Part shown: positions 57,601-64,000 of the stretch, one piece after another
Position numbering within the stretch: position 1 is the first letter of the stretch
Layout: each line of letters starts with the position of its first letter
Assembly (NCBI GenBank): GCA_918026815.1
Contig: CAKJVC010000065.1
Location: 62,001 to 126,000 of the forward strand
Source of the DNA: Chalara sp. BL73
Lineage: Eukaryota; Ascomycota; Leotiomycetes; Helotiales
Reading direction: 5' to 3'
Length of the DNA: 64,000 nucleotides
Translations under genes and position numbers: made by a program
Notes under the pieces: model-generated
What the model was told of the DNA's origin: nothing
The model's database searches: none
Seen by the model: the letters and a program-made list of their open reading frames with translations, nothing else

Positions 57601-59332
57601 GAGCGATAATGTAAGGGCAGGCCTGAACGCTGTCCCATTTCCATTTTTGTAGCGCGATTTCATTACCCGTAAGAAGCTCGTTTCGGCCCGGCAAGTGACG
57701 GTGAAGGTCATCTTATTGCATATCAGCTGCACTAAACGTAAGAAAAACAGGAGCAGCGTTAGAGCTAAGAAATCGAGCTTGAGCTTGTAAAGCATTGCTT
57801 CGATTTCTCCAGAATGGACGTGTGCCGGTTAAACAGCTACTTTGACGAACGATTTGAGGCAGGATATGATTCGGATTGTTAACTAACGTTTCTACAAGCT
57901 CTTTACGGGTAAGATTTTTGGTTTCCGGGTGCTTAGAGACGTAGAATCGAGCCGATTTGTTAGCTTTTCGCCGCATTAAAATATTAAAAACCAAAAACCG
58001 CTAGCGAGGATGCTGGCCAAATCTGCCATCTTTATAGCATAGTAAATGCCGCGCATACTTCGCCAGGTTGACTTTACGGATCCGTGAAGCATTGAACTCT
58101 GCACGGCCGGTAGGATAGAGAGTTGGAAAAGCTATAGCAAACAGCCTATCGTTTCCAGCTGCTTTATCTAAAAGAGTCGAACGAATAGAGGGTGCGGGCA
58201 GCCCGTAATCTGATGGGATTTGAGCTGTACGCTCGGCCGTAAGGCTTGCTAATATTAAATCAACTTCTGTAGCGTCAACACCGATATTGAGAACTATTGA
58301 TTGAGAATTTGGAGGAGGCAGGTCGCTGTCCGTAACAGGCTGTACCGGATCCGGATTCAAATCACTATCAGAGTTATTATTGTCAATAATAGAGAGAATA
58401 GAAGAAAAAACATCACCGTTTTCTGGAAGCGTATTAATACGGGTTGTTGAAATTGTAATATCTTTGTAATCTGGATGGTGAGCTTGTAGAAACCGAAGCC
58501 AAGTTAAAACTCGATCTTTACGGACCCGAAAATCTTTGGTGTACTGGCGAGAATATCGAGAATCGGCCTAGAAAACACTGTCGGACGGCCGTAAAAGCAC
58601 TATATCTAATTCAGCAGGCAAATTAGGTAATACATCAACCGTTTTGACAATATTTTGCGTAAAGCTTACGCAATGGCCCGAATAGTGATATTGATGGCCG
58701 CGAACGCGATATACAACCATTTGAACGTGTGAGCGGGCAATAATCATTTCTTCAACTTGACTTAAAGCTGGCAGGTAAGAAGGAACTTCCCCGGGATCCA
58801 TATTATTATCTACGCTCATTAAAAAAGGCAACTGGTTGTTTTTGTCCCGTAAAAAGCATCGTTGACAAATGCCGACTCGTAAACGCATTTGGAACCAACG
58901 CTCATGGCACCGGCTACAGGTTTTCATTTGTATAGCATTCATAGCTGTATGAAAGTTTTGAATATACTGCCATTGCTCCGCAGATATAAATCCCGGCTCT
59001 GCCGCAGGTTGTGGAAAAGGTTGTTCAATAGTGATTTCGGGTACGGGAGGAGGTAGCGGCATTGTTTCTGAAGGAAGAAGAGGCCGAATAGTTTCTGAGC
59101 CTGCAACAGGTATTTCCGGGCGTGTCACAACGTTCGCAGATCGATTGACACGTTTTCGGGGCTGTATATTGGAGTCGACAGGCTGTAAAGCTCGTTTTTG
59201 CCGTGATCGAGCTCGAGCTTCGCGACATCGAGAACAGGTAGCCAAAAGTCTGCTAGCAGGATTAGCAGAATCTTGAAGAAATAGAGAGAGTTCACGTGTA
59301 TTAGCACACGCAGAGCAACATTTAGTAGCCAT
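54677..59332 (-). pseudogene. Helitron Rep/PIF1-helicase with nine in-frame stops
   Basis: A single register of 1,552 codons begins at MATKCCSACANTRELSLF, with Cys-rich zinc-binding motifs and a DUF6570-like region near the N-terminus. The Rep domain has the HUH motif SGHFHELFWIP (about residue 614) and the two-Tyr motif YLGKYVSKAEK (about residue 772). The helicase has VAGSGKTYTLLK (Walker A, about residue 1113), IINEKSIID (Walker B with Asp to Asn) and late VHKSQGLTLSQVVLNL and YVAVSRVKTL. Stops lie at 58568, 58001, 57713, 57512, 56642, 56627, 56498, 56174 and 55856. Eight occupy family Trp positions. There is no frameshift. Confidence 0.9.
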
Positions 59333-59584
59333 TACGGATAAAAAAAGTAAGGTGATTGATTGATATTTTTGATATTTTGCTAAAGCTACAAGCTTTATGG
59401 TCAAAAAACGTGGGCAGCTAACGTACGGACCTGTAAATGGCCCGTGTTCAAAAACACTGTAAGTCACCTGATTCCAACTCCACCACCAAAACCTGTAAGT
59501 AGTTCAAAAGCCTGTAAGTACAGAACTCCAAAAGCCTATAAAAGTCTTTAAAAGCCTGTAAGGGCCTGTGAATGCCTGTAAATT

Positions 59585-59635
59585 GGGGGCTAAGCCCCCA
59601 AGCCCCCCTATTTCGCTGCGCTCAGCTTTACGGCT
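59585..59635. repeat. Helitron-flanking hairpin repeat, right
   Basis: The stem GGGGGCTAAGCCCCC is followed by AAGCCCCCC and TTTCGCTGCGCTCA and CTTTACGGCT. It is in the same orientation as the left copy at 53446. Confidence 0.8.
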
Positions 59636-59806
59636 AACGCACGGGCCTATAAACGACCCGTGCAAAAAGACCTGTCACCTGACTACTCTTTTTTAAGTCA
59701 CATGATTCGTTTTGAGCGCTGAACCACTCCAATTTTCGGCGTCACGTGCCCCCACGCACTGGGTTCTGACTTTAGTAAGAAAGCAAGCTTTCTAACAAGT
59801 ATCAAT

Positions 59807-60146
59807 TGCTGAAGGTTGTAGAACCTAAACTACAGGAGAGAATCCCTCTACTTATAGAGGTCTGATACTCACATGCCATCACGCTGATGCCTACTGTAGC
59901 CTGCTGTAGCCTAGGTATGGTCCTTAGACCTAACCTGCTCAACAATACTCCGTATTGACTTGCAATTGCTTAAGTCGGTTACCCACGGGGCACGTAGCAC
60001 CGCGATCTCAGCGCAGTGCTATATATGCTCGTTATGGGTGGTTGACTTGTTCTTGATTCATCTAAAAGCTAATCTACGTACGAGAGCTATAATACATCCA
60101 TGTGGTCCGTGCGTCACGGGGTGTGCTATTCACTCATACCAACACG
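59807..60146. mobile_element. LTR fragments, families K (reverse) and B
   Basis: Bases 59807-59944 (TGCTGAAGG...CTCAACA) are a reverse family K copy. Bases 59948-60146 are family B lacking its first 25 bp or so and ending ATACCAACA. A pogo-end-like GGGTGCACGGACTTA follows near 60165. Confidence 0.65.
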
Positions 60147-60949
60147 AATGAAGGGGTTCCGAATGTGGGTGCACGGACTTAATCTAATCTACGTACAAAC
60201 AGTTATGCTCAAAGGTTGAATAGGTCGCAGTTCAGTTTCCTGGCTGCTGCTCAAACTGTGCGAATTGCTCAACCAGCTTCACCCGCCATCATCTTCATCG
60301 GGTTATTATCATCTATATATTCTGCAGTGGACTTGGTTCTCGAACTGTACATTTGCTGCATTTGACACCAACTAGCGCAGTGAACGAGTTAGTATCGTAG
60401 TATTTAGTAATATCGAGTCTCGAGACATATGAGATCGACTTTTTGATACTACGCTAGTATTAGTATGAGATATCTTGTAGAGCGCTAGTATTAGTATGGA
60501 AATCGGATCTCATATCATATTGGCAATAATACTAAATACCGTGCCAAGGCTAGTTAGTCAGCTGAAATGCGGCTCTGCAGCTAAGACGTACCTAAATTAT
60601 CGAGGATTTTCTGCTACCTGTCATCACCAACCTCTTTTTTTTCATCACAACACCATCACCAATATTTCTTTTTCTCTCCTTAAACGCCGCTGCGAGGGTT
60701 CCTGATACAATTAAAAACAAAAAACATGCTATAAAAAGGGTTATACAAGGTAGCCGGCTCGCGGAAAGGCTTCTTAAGCAATAGAGTTGTTGAGCTACCA
60801 TGGTTCCTGAAGCGCCAACGACTTTACGGAAATGAAAATCGACAATATTACCAAGTCCTGAACCTTTCAGCGTTTTAGGAATTCGGAAATATGTCGATTT
60901 TGAGTGTGAAATAGCTTATATTTGGAAATATCATGTCGTTCGCTGTTAC
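60147..60949. other. No recognisable gene
   Basis: Two short overlapping frames on opposite strands (60496-60705 and 60592-60801) are not convincing. Confidence 0.45.
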
Positions 60950-61123
60950 TGTCACGTCCCGTGCTCCTGAGCACACGTGACCTATATTAGCCGAGCTCTC
61001 AGAGCGCCTCGTGTATATATAGCCTGCTCTCCTCGAGCTCCTTCTTCCTTCCTTAGCTGTAGATTCTCGAATAGTACCACAGCTGCCCTCTGTATCTGTA
61101 GATCCACAGCTTGTGCCGTGACA
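60950..61123 (+). mobile_element. Solo LTR-like element, family C
   Basis: It is 174 bp, TGTCACGTCCCGTGC to TTGTGCCGTGACA, with a perfect GTTAC duplication (60945-60949 and 61124-61128). Confidence 0.92.
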
Positions 61124-61212
61124 GTTACAGTGCATTTTGCTATGGGCATCAAGCTTGCAACTATTGCCTTGTTTGGTGCGAATAAACGATTTTAAGCAGT
61201 TGAAAACCCGGG

Positions 61213-61386
61213 TGTCACGTCGCGTGCTCCCAAGCACACGTGATCCATATTAGGCGAGCTCCTCGAGCTCCTCGTGTATATATAGCCTGCTCTCCCCGAG
61301 CCCCCTCTTCCTTCCTTAGCTATAGATTCTCGTATAGTACCACAGCTGCCCTCTGTATCTGTAGATCCACAGCTCGTGCCGTGACA
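61213..61386 (+). mobile_element. Solo LTR-like element, family C (second, tandem)
   Basis: It is 174 bp, TGTCACGTCGCGTGC to TCGTGCCGTGACA, the same orientation as the copy 89 bp upstream. There is no matching target duplication. Confidence 0.85.
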
Positions 61387-62640
61387 CTTTCCCGACGAAT
61401 TTCCTGCTTCTCCACTATCTATTAGCATAGGACTCGGTCATCTCGGCGGGTCCCGGCTTGACATCCCGGCCCGCGTAACTGCTCTCTACTGGGAATTCCG
61501 GTCTATAGAGGTGCATCAATTTTTGAAACTCACTTCCTGAAAGGGACTCTTTTTTCATTGGAATCATCGTCTTAAGCAGTGACCCGAAGAAGATAACCCC
61601 CTGCGCTTTATCCAATGTCGCCAAACTTGCGTAAGGATTTTGGACCAGTCCTAACATTGTCCATTTCCCCCAACTGGCGTTTCCGTACGCCATTCTCATT
61701 AACTCAATTTATGGTCTGTTTAGAATATAACTTTTGGCATAGCCCAAAGTTGCCCAAACAATTCTCTATCAGCAGACCGGGCCAGGCCAGTGGCAAGTTG
61801 CCCCATGCGCTCTGCGTAGTCAGATCCCTTAAATAAGTCTTTCCCTCTCTGCTTGCTACATCTATATAATATTACAAAATGAAGGGGGGGGGGAGGATGC
61901 CAAGTTTTACTGTCCACGTGACACCACATCAAACTTGACCGTCCGAGCCCTCGGCGGCACGTCGGGGCGAGGCTACTTACGAGGTATCTTCTTCGAGCTT
62001 GCGAGAAGCTTGAACCTCGTATCTTTAAGTATTATTCAGAAACTCTCAAAGTCATCAAAGAATTCTCAAAGGCATCAACAAAGGGCATAATACGAGTCAG
62101 CGGGGTTAGCAACTAAAGTCATTAATATTGAGTGAAAAAGCGGCGGGTTCTGAATAATTAAAAGCCTCTACTAAAAACAAAGAATACGATGCAGGTCATC
62201 ATAGTGGATCAAAAATCTTGGCAGCGAGAATAAAAGTATAGTTTACTGGTACGAAGCCGCAATCGCACCTTACTGTATAGGCGGTAGTGATAGCTGTTTG
62301 TAAGGTATCTATCGGAATACCTATCACGTAGTAAAAGGCGTAGTAGCTGTGACTACGCTCTTGCTGGTGTGGTTCTGGTATTCCTTTTTGATTCATTCTA
62401 AACTACGGCCTATTGCCAGGTAAATATAGGTGATAGGAGACCCACAATTTATAACAGCCAGGATCCGTTCAAGACCTCGGATATGGAATAAGTTTCCTTA
62501 TGAAAGGAATTAAGATATTCAGCTGCAGTACCTTCGGGGCCGCAAACGGCGTACCCAGAATCCAGCCGAAATTGTTCGAGCAACGTTGCCTTAGCCAATC
62601 AGCGCTTCAGAATTTGGCGGAACAATAGTTACTCCGAAGC
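61387..62640. other. No confirmed gene
   Basis: A minus-strand frame at 61415-61699 (94 codons) and a shifted one at 61720-61932 could be parts of a gene, but I recognise neither and found no consistent splice. Bases 62275-62310 match a piece of LTR family F. Confidence 0.4.
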
Positions 62641-62643
62641 TTG

Positions 62644-63150
62644 AAGCACGCGCTGTAGCAAACAGAGGGCAGCAGGAGGTATTGCAATCTAGCAAGTAGG
62701 GACACGGATGTTTTATAGACACCTAATGTCACAACCAGCTTAGTACGTAACCCTTAGTACTAGTTATGTGGCTTACTTAGCCGATCTGTCATGGTTCCAC
62801 CTGCGCCATAAACAAAAGACGAGAATAATTGGTCGGTAACCAATTGCGTACTAAGGTATATATCCTAGTACCGTGACATATAACTGGCAAATGCGAAAGC
62901 AATAGTGTTGTATTGATATGAAATATAGGTCTATGGATCTGTAAATGAATCAAGCTTGCCTTTCTTCCAGGAGTACTAGGCTCCATTTTTATATCCTTTG
63001 CCTCTTGACTGTGTTGTATTCTTTTCTTACAGTGTCACTAGGCTTGTGGCGTTAGCATCCCCAAGAGTGCCCCGGCAGCTGAAGCCCACGACAGTCTAGA
63101 TCATACGCTCTTATAGTAGCTGTAGGCCTGTAGCTGCTGTAGCTGTAACA
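62644..63150 (-). mobile_element. Family D LTR (reverse, diverged) with nested element
   Basis: It starts TGTAGCAAACAGAGGGCAGC and continues with family D landmarks (AATCAAGCTTGCCTTTC) to about 63150. A TGTCACAACCAGC...CCGTGACA element of 152 bp (62727-62878) is nested inside. Confidence 0.6.
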
Positions 63151-63486
63151 ACTCAAGCTGAACAGCGATCTCGATCCGTAGATCCAGGTGGAAGGGCTCA
63201 GAGGCGTGAACAACTACCAATTGTCATAACTAAGAGAACAACCTACAGATAGAAGAAAGGAAGTGTTGGTATGAGTGAATAGCACACTTTGCGACGCACG
63301 GACCACATGGATGTATTATAGCTCTCGTACGTAGATTAGCACTTAGAAAGAACAAGAACAAGTCAACCACCTGCAACGAGCATATATAGCACTGCGTTGA
63401 GATCGCGGTGCTACGTGTCCCGTGGGTAATCGACTTAAGCAATTGCAAGTCATCAATACGAAGTATCACAGAGAGTGATACAAACA
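63151..63486 (-). mobile_element. Family A fragment followed by complete family B (reverse)
   Basis: Bases 63149-63263 are a reversed family A piece. Bases 63264-63486 are a complete 223-bp family B element (TGTTGGTATGAGTG to AGTGATACAAACA). Confidence 0.75.
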
Positions 63487-63679
63487 GTTATGGATTGCTA
63501 TTAAATATCAGGTGGTAGCGGCACAACAATTCGGCGCGCTCCCTTTGCGGTCGTCGGTCGACTGTAATAGCCAAGGTGGTTAGAGACGGCCATCGTGACA
63601 GCCTAACAGCCAGCCAAAGGCTTTTCAGCTGTAGTACTTTCAGGGCTGCAAGCGGCACGCTCTGCCCATGGCCAGTCAC

Positions 63680-63784
63680 TGGCATACAGCTACAGCAGCC
63701 ACAGGCATACAACTACAGCAGGCATACAGCGTACAGCTACAGCAGGCACAGGCATACAACTACAGCAGGCACACAGCTACAGCT
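63680..63784. repeat. Minisatellite of GCATACAGCTACAGCAG units
   Basis: About five imperfect units of roughly 20 bp (GGCATACAACTACAGCAGGC and variants) lie in tandem. A single unit exists inside family D LTRs (near 2530-2570 in reverse), so this is a local expansion of an LTR segment. Confidence 0.75.
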
Positions 63785-64000
63785 GTAACAACTCAAGCTG
63801 AATAGGGATCTCGATCCGTGGATCTAGATAGAAGGACTCAGGGGTGTAAACAACTATCAATTGTTATAACTAAGAGAACAAGCTACGGACAGAAGAAGGG
63901 AAGGAAAGCAGCGCTCTATATACAGGAATTGGCCGGAGGCCAGGATAGGCGAGCTTTGCTGTAACAGCCAGAGCCGGTTAGAGATGGATCTCATAACAGC
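63784..64000 (-). mobile_element. Family A LTR (reverse) running into family D at window end
   Basis: Bases 63784-63959 are family A in reverse. It stops at GCGAGCTTTG, where a family D start (TGTAACAGCCAGAGCCGG) begins and runs off the window. Confidence 0.7.

Larger units (their letters stand above)
53440..59640 (-). mobile_element. Helitron-type element, about 6.2 kb
   Basis: The unit carries a Rep/helicase frame and a DUF3716 gene. At both outer limits the same roughly 50-bp sequence occurs in direct orientation: a GGGGGC...GCCCCC hairpin, then ATTTCGCTGCGCTC and CTTTACGGCT (53446-53499 and 59585-59635). I could not fix exact TC...CTRR termini. The CCGTAA/TTACGG hexamer is strongly over-represented inside. 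Confidence 0.8.

Noticed and set aside
53440..59640. TTACGG as degenerate telomere repeat
   Set aside because: The hexamers are dispersed in both orientations and not in tandem, and TTAGGG arrays are absent.
61415..61932. Possible two-part minus-strand gene
   Set aside because: The two frames are in different registers, with no convincing intron and no recognised motif.

Overview
The window is from a filamentous ascomycete (Pezizomycotina). The genes that splice cleanly have 45-75 nt introns of the form GTAAGT...CTAAC...AG. The transposon types (pogo/Fot1, piggyBac, Helitron, LINE, short solo LTRs) are typical of this group. Dead genes are dominated by Trp (TGG) codons turned into stops, which is what repeat-induced point mutation (RIP) or a related C-to-T process leaves. 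About half of the sequence is repeat debris. I see no rRNA, tRNA, CRISPR array or telomere repeat.

Layout. 1-9 kb: solo LTR-like elements, some nested; a two-exon unknown gene (4548-5435); and a duplicated glutathione S-transferase block, with one copy intact (7456-8513) and one mutated (about 1186-2219). 9.5-11.3 kb: a four-exon regulator-like gene with a fungal transcription-factor domain but no zinc cluster. 11.3-16.5 kb: solo LTRs, an APH-type phosphotransferase gene with one nonsense codon, and a LINE reverse-transcriptase remnant. 16.7-18.9 kb: a three-level nest (pogo inside an LTR inside another LTR). 19.1-20.4 kb: an intact HNH-family gene. 20.7-23.1 kb: a piggyBac element carrying two solo LTRs. 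23.7-25.5 kb: an AT-rich block with two younger solo LTRs. 25.5-29.8 kb: a decayed OrsD/RecQ helicase of the telomere-linked type, followed by an intact small C2H2 gene. 34.7-50.4 kb: a signalling island, described below. 51-53 kb: an APH fragment and LTRs. 53.4-59.6 kb: a Helitron whose Rep/helicase frame has nine in-frame stops but no frameshift, and which still carries an intact spliced DUF3716 gene. 60-64 kb: more LTRs and a minisatellite.

The most interesting part is 34.7-50.4 kb. It holds a CorA-like two-TM membrane protein; a 936-residue protein with a kinase domain followed by a kinase-like domain lacking catalytic residues; and two tandem paralogues that join a non-RD kinase domain to 12-13 near-identical 42-residue TPR units. 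Near-identical internal repeats are a known hallmark of fast-evolving fungal NLR-type recognition proteins, but here the partner domain is a kinase and I see no NB-ARC or NACHT domain. I infer a candidate non-self recognition or cell-death locus. That role is not proven by sequence alone.
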